DNA of 64,000 nucleotides from Paracamarosporium sp. OC-R06-R3 (Eukaryota; Ascomycota; Dothideomycetes; Pleosporales; Didymosphaeriaceae). Within the stretch, counting starts at the first letter, position 1. Each line of letters opens with the position of its first letter. Of the stretch, positions 42,298 through 54,887 are shown piece by piece. The translations under genes and the position numbers were made by a program. The notes beneath the pieces are model-generated. The model did no database searches, was not told the origin of the DNA, and was given only the letters and a program-made list of their open reading frames with translations. Location: the NCBI GenBank assembly GCA_019828545.1, contig JACVRA010000090.1, forward strand, positions 62,001-126,000, in the 5' to 3' direction.

Positions 42298-43584
42298 TCA
42301 CACTCTGACTAATGGTACATCATCTACAATGTCTTCCCATAATCTCCGTTTTCGCCTGTGCCAATCCCGACTCGGGCCCAATGCTAGCGACTGTCGTCTG
42401 CGGCGCCTGCCCTCTGGGGCTTCGGCCGCAGGAGGTGGTTTTGGGACTGGTGCAGGTGCCGGGCTGCTGTTTCCCTTGCGACTCAGCTTCAGCGACAGCA
42501 GGATGAATACGCCAGCAATCAAAATGGCAAGCAGCAACATGACCTTCCTCTTGATGCTTCTTCTCTGGTATCCTGATGCGATCGTGAGCTCTTTGTCTGC
42601 CTCCTTCACGTCCACCGTCATCCTTTCCACGTTATAATCGATGCGGTCTAGCATGCTTCCTTGGTCAATGACCATTGTTTGCAGCTCCTGGAATATGTTG
42701 GCGAGTTCGATGATACCCTGCGCAATATCCTCAATCTCGCGCTCACGTTGCGCGATGAGAGCTTCATTGGGGTCGTGGCGCAGTCGCTGTTGCTTGGTCT
42801 GCAGCAGAGTCGATTGCGAGAAGGAACGGTCCGCATCGGACTCTTGTAGGGCGGGATCGTTGTAGGGGTTTTGAACGGGCGTTGCGGAGCGGAAAGGCGA
42901 ACCAAAGCCACCGATATCGCGAAGTTCTGTGCATCTGTTAGCATTCCGATGTTGATCTTGTAGTGAGTCTACCTACTCTTGAGGTATGCGGCCTGCTTTT
43001 TGCGGAACAGTGCGCTCACCTCGCCGACACGCGACGCCAGCGAGATCTTGAGGTTCTTGGCCATCATCTCCTCGCCATTGCTGATGTTGCCTTGCTGCTT
43101 GGACTCGCGCACCATGGCGTCTATGCGCTTGATGGCCTGCTGGCATCTTTGGAAGCTCCGCGTGATTTCTTGGGTGAGGTGTTCGATTTCCCGCTCCTCC
43201 CGCTTTTTGACCTCCTCGTCGTCGAAGCCAGGGAGGACGTGTTTCTGGTGCATCTGATCAAGCTTCCGCGTCTGCTTCGCTATCTCTGCAAGATGCTCGG
43301 TGATCTCGTCCTGGATGTCGAGCCAGCGCGGAGGGAGCAGATCCATCTCGATGACGGCGTCGCCGTCGTCGTCGAGACCGCCCCCCCAGGATATGAGGCC
43401 ATCGCGCTCCTCGTCGCCGAAGCCATTGGCCACGGGGCCGCCATAGCGAGGCGTCTTCTTGGGCGGATGGTGCGAGTACGACTGGCGGTAGGAGATGAAG
43501 CTGTTCGGGCTACGTCAGCGCATGCACGGCGACCCGAGAGGAGGGAGGAGGGCCAGCGTACAGATTGGTTCGGTCCCGCCACAT
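42298..43584 (-). CDS. tlg2: Syntaxin/t-SNARE Tlg2 (syntaxin-16 family)
   Basis: Qa-SNARE of the trans-Golgi network and early endosomes. Exons on the minus strand: 43584-43562 (23 nt), 43500-42977 and 42926-42298, giving 391 residues. The short first exon supplies MWRDRTNL, joined to FISYRQSYSHHP, the conserved Tlg2 start. The Habc-like region includes PPRWLDIQDEITEHLAEIAKQ and SFQRCQQAIKRIDAMV. The SNARE motif (EALIAQREREIEDIAQGIIELANIFQELQTMVIDQGSMLDRIDYNVE) has the central Q layer Gln, and is followed by a basic RRSIKRK and one transmembrane helix (VMLLLAILIAGVFILLSL). A ~60-residue C-terminal tail follows the membrane anchor, as in yeast Tlg2; here it is very basic (RRRRR, RRKRR). It shares a 353-bp divergent promoter with calmodulin. 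Confidence 0.92.
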
Positions 43585-43937
43585 GGTCGGCAGGTAGACG
43601 GCGGGGCACTATGTCATGATACGGGAGCTCGGGGCGGTATGGTTTGGTGGTCTGGTCGAGGTGAATGCACCCGGGGTCTGGGCTTGGCTGTGTGGCGCGG
43701 TGTGGCGCGTGACGGCCCACTCGCAGTCGCGGAAGGGGCTAACTAGTGCAAGCATGCCTCACAAGCGGAGCGCCAGTCTCAGCCCGCAATCATTTCTCCA
43801 GCTCCTCCAGCCGCGTCGACACACCTACACCTCACTCCCAACCCTCCACGCACGCACAGCAGACTCGACGCCCACGCGCCCGCCCTCGAGCAGCCGCCCC
43901 GCACACACTCCGCCCGCCGCACACACAGTCAGCTACC
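43585..43937. promoter_or_regulatory. Divergent promoter region of tlg2 and calmodulin
   Basis: 353 bp. The half next to calmodulin is a C/A-rich leader (43800-43935) typical of highly expressed fungal genes. Confidence 0.45.
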
Positions 43938-44867
<930 letters not shown>

Positions 44868-45614
44868 TTTGTCAACCTGTTTTGGATGGTTTTTGGCATT
44901 TGGGCATGGTGAAAGGGATGAATTACTGCAACGAGTAACGGAACGATCTTCTTGTCGAGGTACGACACGATCGGTTGCCGAGTCATCTGCAGCTTGTCGG
45001 TTCATGTCGTCCATTGGTACATGGCGAGCTCGATATCCTCAATCCAATATTTTGTGCCGCTCACCAATCCTCCTGTTTCCCATATGTTTTATGATGTTCG
45101 CCGTAACTTCGTTCGTCAGGACATGCAGGGACCTGCGGCAGGGCTAATCCTGAGCCTAAACAAGCGTCCGTTGCACGTTTGCTTGGAAGACACAGCCTCA
45201 GTTGGCTGTGGCGTATGCAGATGTGTAGGGCTACGCCGATTCTGCGCTAACGCTGTTTATCCCTTCGTATGCTAACAACCTAATATTTAAAGATGTCGAT
45301 CAGTCGCGTTAGCAGCCCTACGTTTATAAAGAACAAGCCTGTAGGTGCTACTCAGAACGTGGCTTATTCTAACGCCCTGCCTAACTACTTCTGATGCAAA
45401 CCTTTGTATGCGTAAACAAGCTTCAACTCAAGCAAAGACTGCAAGACAAAGGATACAATTCTAGCTCTAGAAGGGCTTGTTTTACTTAAGATGTCTTCCC
45501 TTACACTTCAGACCAGACCAAAACATAGTCTTTTCCATGTCCCCTCAACCCATCCTACGATCCTTCAACAGCACCATCTGAGACAGCTTCGAATACGGAT
45601 CCACGAGCACCGAG
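44868..45614. other. Intergenic, 0.75 kb
   Basis: Calmodulin 3' flank and the promoter of the next plus-strand gene. No coding potential recognised. Confidence 0.45.
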
Positions 45615-48600
45615 ATGGCGTCGGTGTCCCAACGGACGTGGACCGATCACCCGCTCTGGCAGCAGTTCAAGAGAGTAGACGAAGAGTTCAAGCAAAGATG
45701 GCACGCTAACGACATACGAGCCAAGCCCGTAGACGAGAACGTCCGCTTGAGAATCCTCCTCTACGCGGGGCGACAAGCCGCTGCCTCGTTGCGTATCGCC
45801 TGCGCGAAAACCGCGTCCAATGCGAGTGTTGTTGCGGTCGCCGAGGAGGCTATGCTGTACGAGCCTTTTACGTATTTTGATTGGCATGGGTATGATGCTG
45901 ATGGGAGGCCTTTGGGCAAGAGGGATGTCGAAGAGGGGAAGAGGAAGAGGAGGGTGCTTTGGGAGGGGGAACGCGCGTTTAGGGTGGATGGGGTGTGGGA
46001 GGGTTGTTTGACGCCGAGGGAGAGGTGGGAGGGGTTTAAGAGGGTGGTTGAGAGGGAGGTGGGGAATGGGGGGTTGGTGAGGAGAATTGCTGTGGCGAGT
46101 TGGATGGGGAGGGGAGATATGAGATGGTGAGTTTTGTGGATTTGTTGTGGTTGTACTTTATTTCGATGGTGTGGCTTTTGTGTCTGTAGGCTTTGTGTCT
46201 GGAATAGGGCATCAAGTTGGGACGTGGATTGGCCGTGTTGTTTTTGTAAGCGAAGCGGAGGGTTATCTTCATCGGATCTTATTAAATTCTGCGCCTTGAA
46301 TACTGATCACTGATTGAATTGTAGGATTGCACGAAACCTATCGCACCTAGAAGCACTCGATCTTAGCGACGTGCCTTTGTCCTACGACATTCCCTCCAGC
46401 GCGGACGATGACGATACTTGGATCGGTTATCTGAGAGAGATCTATACTCTAAAACCAGCCTACATAGATAACCTGTTCGACACCTTTCCTTATCTTGACC
46501 AAGACGAGGTCGAAAAGAAACATGAGACAACTCGACTGACAGATCTCTACAAACATCGAGACAACTACACATATACGACTGCCGGGCCTGTTGATCGCTG
46601 GCGACAGCACGAGCGATATCCGAAGATGAACGTGGAGCTGAAACAAGAAAATTTCGAGGAATTCTTCTGGAGGCTTCAGAAAGAACAGGATGAAGAGAAT
46701 GCGGATGCTGGTAGGGAGGCTTCGGATAAGCTCCGCGAGCTGCAGGAAAAGATAGCTGAGTCGCATTTGTGGAGACGACTCAAGTGGCTGGGGCTCCCGG
46801 ACTGGCGGTCTGAAAGTAAAGCTGCGCAATTTGTTGGATCTACGATACCGACCTGGTGTGTTTCTTTGAAAACCGTTTCCATTAGGGGTGAGTATACTAG
46901 GGATCAGAGCGCAAGTGAAGTCCGTTCGGTCCACCATCATGTCTGTCGACTCATCCTGGGTATCGAGCGGATTATACCGGCCTCTGTCACTAAGCTTGAG
47001 TTACGCCTCTCAGTCTCATTCCTCAGGTTTTTCCTTGAACAACTGCGTTGGAAGCTACCGACAATCGAGCGTGTAGGCATCGATATAGGTGCCTGGGTGC
47101 AAGTCTTTCCGCTTGGAAACAAGCCGGCTCACCTAACAGATGATGCGATTCGGGCAACTACACGCCGTGTAGCACGAAGTTCCGGAACGTCCGGCCTTTT
47201 TTATCAAGGCAGTCAAACCAAAGGCTATGGAAACAATCCATCACGCAAAGACAACGAACAGGATTTCGCAGATGAACAGGAGTACCTCGCGAGACAGCCC
47301 AACTTCTACCGGGACAGAAGCGGATCAAGCGTTCCCGATCTGGACAAAAACACGCAGATCAAAGACACTTTTACCCCTGCATTTTTTGGATATAGATTCT
47401 TCGAGGATCTACTACAAGATAAGATTAAATCAAACTACGAGTGTCCCCTGGATCGTTCAGTAGCGCACGCCACCACAAGCTATGAGCTCGACAGAACACG
47501 CGCTACCACTTTACCCAGACTCCTCGAGAAACTGCATCTCGCTCGCCACAAGGTCGGTGATGCCAAGAATCAATCCAATCTGAGTTTCCGCAATCGCATA
47601 CCTCGGTTCCAGATCACCCGTGGAGGGGCACAACTGTTTGGGCTCGAGGGCGAAGCAGAAAGAAGGAGTTTCGATCCTATTCATCCGCTTACGCTTACGC
47701 AAGTCGAGAGTAAGACTAGTTTCGAGGCTGGAAAAGATTACGAGGAATTTACACCGGCAGACCTCAGGGCAGTGTATCCTTGGTTAGAGGAGACGTTCAA
47801 ATGGCGGCCAATCTTCGATTGGGATTGGTTCATGATCCCGCGCAATATGAGCGTCACGGAGAATCCGAATCTAGTCATTATCAAAAGAGGCGAAGAGGGT
47901 GAGGGAGACGACCCGTCCGACTGGCAATTGGAATACAGCGGATCCGAAGGCCCAGGAACACCTGGAAAAGCACTGACAGCCGCCTTGTCCGCCATCAAGA
48001 AGCAATTTTCACTTTTGAACGATGCGAACATTCCTGTGCACATTCTGATCGGTCGCCGCGACCCCGATGTGTCGAGCTGTTACTGGGGCTGGCCGTACAC
48101 CAAGGAATCGTGGAAAGAATGGAACGAGCAAGCGTTTTCTGCGAATCTTGAGACCATCGCCGAGCACGTCAATGTCCTGAGTATCTTGTACGATCTGCGG
48201 AACCCGCTTGATGCCGACCGGCTTTCACTCATCGATACAAAGCGTCCGTACTATCCTCCTAACGGGAACTGTCCCACACGAGCCTGCCGCTTTACAAAGT
48301 CTAACAACGATGTGTGCCCGTTTGTGAAAAAGTATCCTGGTCTAAGGAATTTCCATCCGCGCCCACAGGTCAAGGGGGTACGTAGACTCCAGAAGATGGC
48401 GAACAAGAAGAGCCTGGGGGGTCCTTCACCAATATATGGTAATCTTGCAAATGGTGGTCCTACCGCGCCACCTACGGGTGAACACGCAGATAATCATGCT
48501 TCAGATGATTCTGAAGACGGAGGCGCAGAGTCCTGGCCCCTTTTCTTAGCTAGGCGATCAGTGTTCGCACGTGAGACAGTCGGCTGGCAGCGCTTTTGGA

Positions 48601-51278
48601 GTGCGTATGCAACAAGTTTTGTGAACTTGACTGCACTACATGTTCGAATGCCGCAGTTTCATGATAAGATTGGGTCGTGGCGGCTCGCAAGGCTGCTAAA
48701 CAAGCATAATGGGTGGCACATGCTGACGTATACCGATGAGCGCCAGCATATGCAGACCGAAGAAGATCTCCTAAGAAGTTTTAAAGACGAGCCACTGCCT
48801 ACACCAGCCAATGTGTGGCTTCACAAGAAAGAGTCACGTGTGTGGCCAGCGGGTCGCTTCGTACGTCGCAGCTGGGTATGGGACCCTCTACGTCTCGCAG
48901 ATGTCAGGACCGAATTCATCTATAAGCCAAAAGTAGAGCCATTAGATGACGACGAAGAGCGAATACCCGATAGAATAATATATCTGGCGTATAGCTTTGA
49001 GCCTAGAAAGAAACTCAAGTTTGATTGGGAAGATGCAAACATCGAGAACGGCGAAGTGGAGAGTCTCGCAGCCGCTCTCCGCGAGGCCAACGCTGCAATC
49101 AACGAAGAAGAAGAGAACGGGGACCCGAGGGACATGGACGATAACCCGCTGCAACCTGAGGAATCCCGTTTCACCCAGCCTGAGCGGCTGCCTCATCAGA
49201 TCCCTGGATTTGGTAACAGGTTCGAGAGTCTGTACGGGCATCATGTGCGAAATGTGGCTGGTGCTCAGTGGCGCGAAGAGCTGCGTGAAATGATTGCTTA
49301 CGTTGATCACGAGATCAGGGATCTGAATGGTTCGAGAGATAGCGGGCCGCTTGAAAGTAGTCTTCTTGAGGAACGCGAAAAACTAAAAGCACTGCTATCC
49401 GAAACGCCGCCGTACGGTCAGATCTTCGAAGTTCGGGCGGATAGCATTACGCTGAGAAATGTGACTGACCCATGGGCTTCTTATTCAACAACCCAGGGAG
49501 GCAGTGATGATGAAGGGGATCGGAGCGGTACTGGAGGAGCCCTCGGAAGTGGGTCTGAGAAAGGCCCTAGTACAGATGAGGGTCAGAAGAGAGGCCCAGC
49601 ATACAACCCATACAGCTCTGCACTTCCACCCGCAACAAGCGGAGGCGGTCCAATAAAAAACTCAAAGACTGACACGGAAATGAACTCGCCCTTTGTAGAC
49701 AACGAGGCTGAGGTGCCTAAGCCTAAGTTAGACCCACCTCCACCGACTTCAACCTCACCAAAACGCAAATCCGGCGACAAATCACCAGAGCATAAACCTC
49801 CAGGTCGCAATACGAGCCCTAAAAGTCCACCACACTCAGGCCCGTTCGACCTATCATCGTCCTCGGACGAAGATGACCACAAGAAACCAGATGCGCCTGC
49901 GGTGTCTCTAGAGATTCCCCCTGCGAACCCGCCCGAAAATGCAATCAGGTCACCTCTAACGCCGATGGACGAAGACTACATTGACAATGACGAGTTCGAC
50001 GATCTGGGGAATCCTACGGATACAGAAGGGTTGTATACTTCTCCAGAACAATCAGGAACTGATGATCGAGGAGTGGAGGCTGAGAAGAAAAAACAGAAAG
50101 CACTCATGGCACCTGTCAAGGCTTTGTTGGAAGAAACCGAGAGCAAAAAGAAATCCCAGAGCACTAAGGCTAAATCTAGCGTAGCAGTCGAGGAACCTGT
50201 CGCTCCCACAACGAAAGGTACTGAGGCCAAAGGTATGTCGTTCATGGAGTGGCTATCACAGAAAGGAAGGGCTCCTAATGCGCATTCAGCTATTAGTTTT
50301 GTCTCAAGCGTTGGTGGCGACGTCGAAAGTGCACAGCCAGACGCCGGAACAGTCTCCTTAACAAATCAGGAGAGTTCAAGTACTCCTCTCGTTCAGAAGA
50401 AAACTGCTTTGCCTGAATTGAAGACTAGCAAGCCTTCACCAAGGAACACCAAAGCTTCTGAAGTGGCAACTTCTACGAGTACAACTGAACACGAGGAAAG
50501 CACGTCAGCCATCACGTCAAAGGCACAGTCTTCCAAGACGGGCAATAAAAATCAGACTACCTCCACTGAAGATGGAACAAGTAAGAAAACCAAGACATCT
50601 CAGACAGAAGAAATAGCGCCTGAAGAAGAACCATCAGAGTCGGATTCTGAACTTGGACTTCCGAAGCCAGACTCAAAACTTTCAACGAAAGGAAAAAAGC
50701 GCAAAGAGCCCTCCTCCACAACTACCGAAGCGAAGCCCGCACCAGCCAAGAAACCCAAAACTACAAAGAGTGGAAGGCCCGCTAAACAACTCAACTACGG
50801 ACAGTTGTCCGACGAAGTTGATGAATCCGATGATGCCGATGACGAGGCAAAATTAAAGAGGAAGAGAACGCATAGCAAAGCGGACTATATACCGCCAAAG
50901 CCGACAACAAAGCCAGGCGATACAGATGATGACGATGATGAAGATGAAGAGTCTGACAGCAATAAGCCTACGAGTACGAAGAAGAAAGACACTCAGAAAG
51001 CCAAGGCCAAAGCAACAGCGACCATCGCCCCGGTTGCTGGCGGAGCCGGTGCCACAACATCTAGTATTCAAGTGCCTTTGATGCCTAATAGTAACAAGCC
51101 TGATTACGACAAACTAACAGTTGTAAGACTGAGGGCACTGGCCAAAGAGAGGGGCGTCAATTTGTCAAAGACAAGGTTGAAGAAGGACATCGTGAGGAGA
51201 TTTCGGGAAGATGATACGAGTAGGGAGGGTGGAGATGATGATGAAGATGACGATGCGGATGGAAGTGTCGAAACGTAG
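45615..51278 (+). CDS. Large uncharacterised protein with C-terminal SAP motif (~1,821 residues)
   Basis: Not recognised as a named family. Exons 45615-46126 and 46325-51278 join in phase (TG|G, Trp) across a 198-nt intron with GTGAGT donor and TACTGATCAC...TTGTAG. The long frame has no ATG near its start, so an upstream exon is required, and the 170-codon frame upstream fits; still, another first exon is possible. Exon 2 begins with a leucine-rich, LRR-like stretch (IARNLSHLEALDLSDVPL, later SVTKLELRLSVSFLRFFLEQL), as in F-box/LRR-like fungal proteins, then a ~700-residue globular part with many Trp residues and a Cys cluster (NCPTRACRFTKSNNDVCPF). Residues ~1070-1750 are disordered, Lys/Ser/Pro/Asp-rich. 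Near the end, YDKLTVVRLRALAKERG and NLSKTRLKKDIVRRF match the SAP helix-extended-helix, suggesting DNA or chromatin binding. The tail is acidic. Confidence 0.65.
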
Positions 51279-52410
51279 ATGTTTAGTATAGCTACCTGGG
51301 GAGTTTTAGTTCTGTATAGGTACTTGTTGATGCTTGATTGACGTTTGTTGGTACGAGGTTGGATCTAGTGCTACTGTCATATGCGCCGTTCTCGCTCTCG
51401 GTTCACGATGCTTCCAGCACAACAAGCATCCTTAAATTAGAATTACTAGCCTCTAACCTACTATGGAGTGTTACCATCCATCCGAATAGCAGTAATTGAA
51501 ATTTTAATTTCTGTAACCTTACTGGGGATGGGGAATGTTTAGGGCACCGAAGACGATGCCGATGGGTCGTGGAGGATGAGCTTGGAATTGTCCCGCTGAC
51601 CGTAACTAATATGATCAACGGCAATATATCGGGAATTTGGTCGCTCTGTTGAGAACTACATGTTATGTAGCGATCTGCCTAATTGATTGCTCGGCTTTGT
51701 GCACCCAGGTTGATCCCAAAAGGAAAGATTGCGTATTGCCAACATCACCTATTACGACGAAACATCATGTAAAGGTTTTGTAGTTTCCTTTTCTTTTGTA
51801 TATATGGATATATTAGCATATGCTCGGAGTATCGCAATAGTCGCGTCTATCGCCTTCATGTTCACTGGAAGCTTGGTGTCAATGACACTTTGATAACTCT
51901 CATAGATACTGGAATAAAGAGTGTACATGTCCGTACGTAGTACGGGCAGCTACTAGATGATTTAGATCAAGTGGCGGCGGTCGCGGGATACAGCACAGGG
52001 CAGGGGCACGGGACATGGTCACCGTGCACGAGGATTAAATCAATGTCACCCCTTTTCCTCCGTACGAGAGAAAGACAGACAAGACCTGAATAGAATACAG
52101 ACCCTTTTCTCACCCGTACAATCGTACAAGCTCTATCCTGTCATATCATGATATGTAGGACTAATAGAGTCCATTCAACAGTACAATATGTTTGGTACAA
52201 TGAGATAAGTGGAGGACACAGGAAGAAGATGAGCTTTCTTTTATAACTCCGTCTAAAAGCCGGAGGAGCGACAGCCTGCATACCATTTTCATATAGAATG
52301 AAACCGTGTTTCGCCTTGTAGAAGGTTATTGCTGCGCGAAAAAGATTACATGAGCATATAAATAGGTTGAATTGAAACGAAAAGCATTAAGAATACTCAA
52401 GAACAAAAAT
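51279..52410. other. Intergenic, 1.1 kb, convergent 3' flanks
   Basis: No open frame with coding character on either strand. Nothing recognised. Confidence 0.45.
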
Positions 52411-54887
52411 TCAATGCGGAACATCTTCCAACGCATCGAAGAAGACTTCCTCAACCTCCTCAACCTCCTCAACCTCCTCAACCCCTTCAATGTTTTTTCT
52501 CTCATCTACGATAGCCTTCTCCTGGATGAGGAACTTCAGAGCGGCTAACTCTTCTTCTTCTGAAGGAAACTGGCCATAGCCATATATCCATGCTCGATCT
52601 CGATGATGTTCAAAGTACAAGGTGAATACTCCAAGGTCGCATTTGATTGGAGCAAACTTAGAGGTTGCTAAAACTGTCATCGTATCCGCGGTACCAATTG
52701 CTGCTGCCACTACGAAGATGTTGCATGTACCATGGTGGTGTGCCGGGCCCCATGAAGATTTTGCCCCTAACATGCCCAGCGTTGCAATCATCTCTAAGTC
52801 GTCGAGTAAAATAGCTGTATGTATAGGAGGAAGCCCCCTGTTGTTCAATGAATCGACGTTCGCACCGCGTTGTGCTAATGCAATGACCGCTTTGACGTTT
52901 CTCCGATGAACAGCGGACTGTAAAGGTGTCCATCCGTCATGACTGCAGGCTTCAAGATCTGCACCGTGCCTTATAAGTGTAGCAACTACTTGCTCGATAT
53001 CGTGCTGTGATTTTACGCACATATCTACAAAATGCAGTGGTGTACGATCACCGGGGCCTTTGCAATTTAGATCAGCCCCTGCATCCAGCAGCGCTTGCAC
53101 ACAAACAAGGGATCCTTTAGCTACCGCAAAATGGAGCGCCTTGGAGCCCTCGTTCATGGCGCATTCGGTATCAGCATTGTGTGCTAATAAGATGCGGAGC
53201 GTAGCTAAATCTTCCTGTATTGCCGCCCATATCAGGGGGGTTGCACCTATCCAATCCTTGTCGTTAACTCGAGAAGGTTCAAGCTCGATCAGCTGCTGGC
53301 AATCAATATCAGAGATTCCGATGGCTATCCTGTGTAAGGGGCTCAGTTGCAAATCGTATGGATCCATGAATCCACTGATCTGATTTAGCGTTTTTGTCAG
53401 GCCGTCCAAGGGGTTGAGTGCAACTATTAACATAGTAACTCGTATCGCATCAGCAAAGGACCTGAATAATTAGCGAGATCTTATATAGGGAAGCTAAACA
53501 AGTACACGCTCGTAGCACTTACGTTCCACATCTGTCTTTGCGATGAATGTCTGCCCCTGATGCGACCAGTAGAGCACAGATCTCCATTTCTCCATTGTTA
53601 TACGCGAAATATGGCACAGTCAGCACGTGGTTGTCTTACCCGATTCTCTCTCTCTCTCTTTTTTATTGTTAATTCGGGATGACTTACATTGAGGATGGAT
53701 AATCCGTCAGTGTCAACATCATATGGTGACACCAGTCTCTCAGATAACAGTGAACGGACAGAAGCGGCCGATCCGGACTTGATGGCTCGCCATACAGGAT
53801 GCATAGATGGAATTTCGCGAGGCATCCGCAACATCCAGGATGCATTGGTGCCAGATAAGTTACTCCAGGTTGAGAATACTAGAGCGCGTCGCAAAACCCA
53901 TGCAGGGAAATAATAGGTGAAATGGCGAGACAACCCGTGTTGAGACTTATAGCAGCGGTTCGAATTGCAGGGCCGCGAGTTCAGCGAGGGGGTGCACATA
54001 GATTCGTAGAACAAGGTGCCTATTACTGCACGAAGCCATGGTGGTGTGCTAAGGCTCACCCTGACGTGGCATTGACAAGGACACATTGGGCCGCATCGTT
54101 TGGTTGGTAACCTTGCTGTTATACGAAGCTCGGCAGTGTCCTGTATAGGTATATCGAGATCCGAGATTCGCTCCAGGACAGAATCATTACTACATTGCAG
54201 TTGAGTTCCGTCTTTTTCAGCCCTCTCGGTGCCCTTCATACTTATGCTTTTTGACGTTTCTGAAGTCGATAGCGTCGTCATCACGTGTTCTAAGGTTGCA
54301 GTTGTCTCTGATTGATGGTTACGCTGAATCATTATAGCTTCTTGGATGATCAAAGTCTGCCGACTCCGTCGAAGTCAGCATTCATAGGCCAACGGGAAAT
54401 GCTCAAATTACTTACAGGTTGACAGAGAGCAGCATAACCTGAAGATTCCGATGACTTTCCAAGATCGCTTCCCTTATATCTGCCAATTCTTTCCGTTTTC
54501 TGCTGCTCAAACCAAGCCACAATGTTCTCGTGCTTGATTTAGCAAAAATTTCATTGGTAAAGTCGATTAGTCGATTGAGCGATGTTTGGGCATCGCCGAC
54601 TCTCTCGTGTATGCCGGCTTCCACTTTTTGAGTGGTGTGTGCCCCACTATCCGCCAGCGCTTCGACTACATTGCGTACTCCGACCAGTGTCGCTTGCAGA
54701 TTGGTGACCTGCCAAGTATAAATATACCTACTTCGATAGCAGGGTCATACTACTCAACGAGATTTATGGTAGCAATAAGGTCTGGATTGGACTTTATCCG
54801 TGCCTTAACACTCTCCAAAGTCTTCAGCACTGTACCTGCCGCGGTGACTACGGCGATAATGCTTGCTGCTACAGAAAGCGGATCCAT
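52411..54887 (-). CDS. Fungal STAND-type N-terminal domain plus ankyrin repeats; frame probably broken
   Basis: Family: NLR-like fungal proteins, often variable between strains. Exon candidates on the minus strand: 54887-54759 (MDPLSVAASIIAVVTAAGTVLKTLES, the usual STAND N-terminal opening), 54708-54416 (VTNLQATLVGVRN...LLSVNL), 54363-53688 (RQTLIIQEA; CPCQCHVRV; YYFPAWVLRRA; a first ankyrin-like SAASVRSLLSERL), 53634-53523 (AYNNGEMEICALLVASGADIH) and 53461-52411 (five to six ankyrin repeats such as GATPLIWAAIQEDLATLRILLAHNAD). The tail has VEE repeats. Intron lengths (50-61 nt) look normal, but intron 1 needs a weak GTTGAG donor, intron 2 a GAG acceptor, and the junction 53688/53634 is out of phase by one base and meets a TGA. 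It is therefore either a decaying allele or a gene with unusual splicing. No NACHT or NB-ARC domain is present. Confidence 0.55.
52448..52484. repeat. 9-bp tandem repeat in ankyrin gene (encodes repeated VEE)
   Basis: CCTCCTCAA units repeat about four times near the 3' end of the ankyrin exon, encoding the acidic EEVEEVEEVEEVEEV tail. The length is expected to vary between isolates. Confidence 0.7.
53647..53659. repeat. (CT)n/(GA)n microsatellite in ankyrin-gene intron
   Basis: A run of CT dinucleotides on the plus strand inside the putative intron 53687-53635, next to the out-of-phase splice junction. Confidence 0.7.

Noticed and set aside
46190..46244. Extra micro-exon inside the 198-nt intron of the SAP-protein gene
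   Set aside because: It can be placed only with a weak GTGTTG donor, and the first of the two resulting introns lacks a branch site; the single-intron model is simpler.
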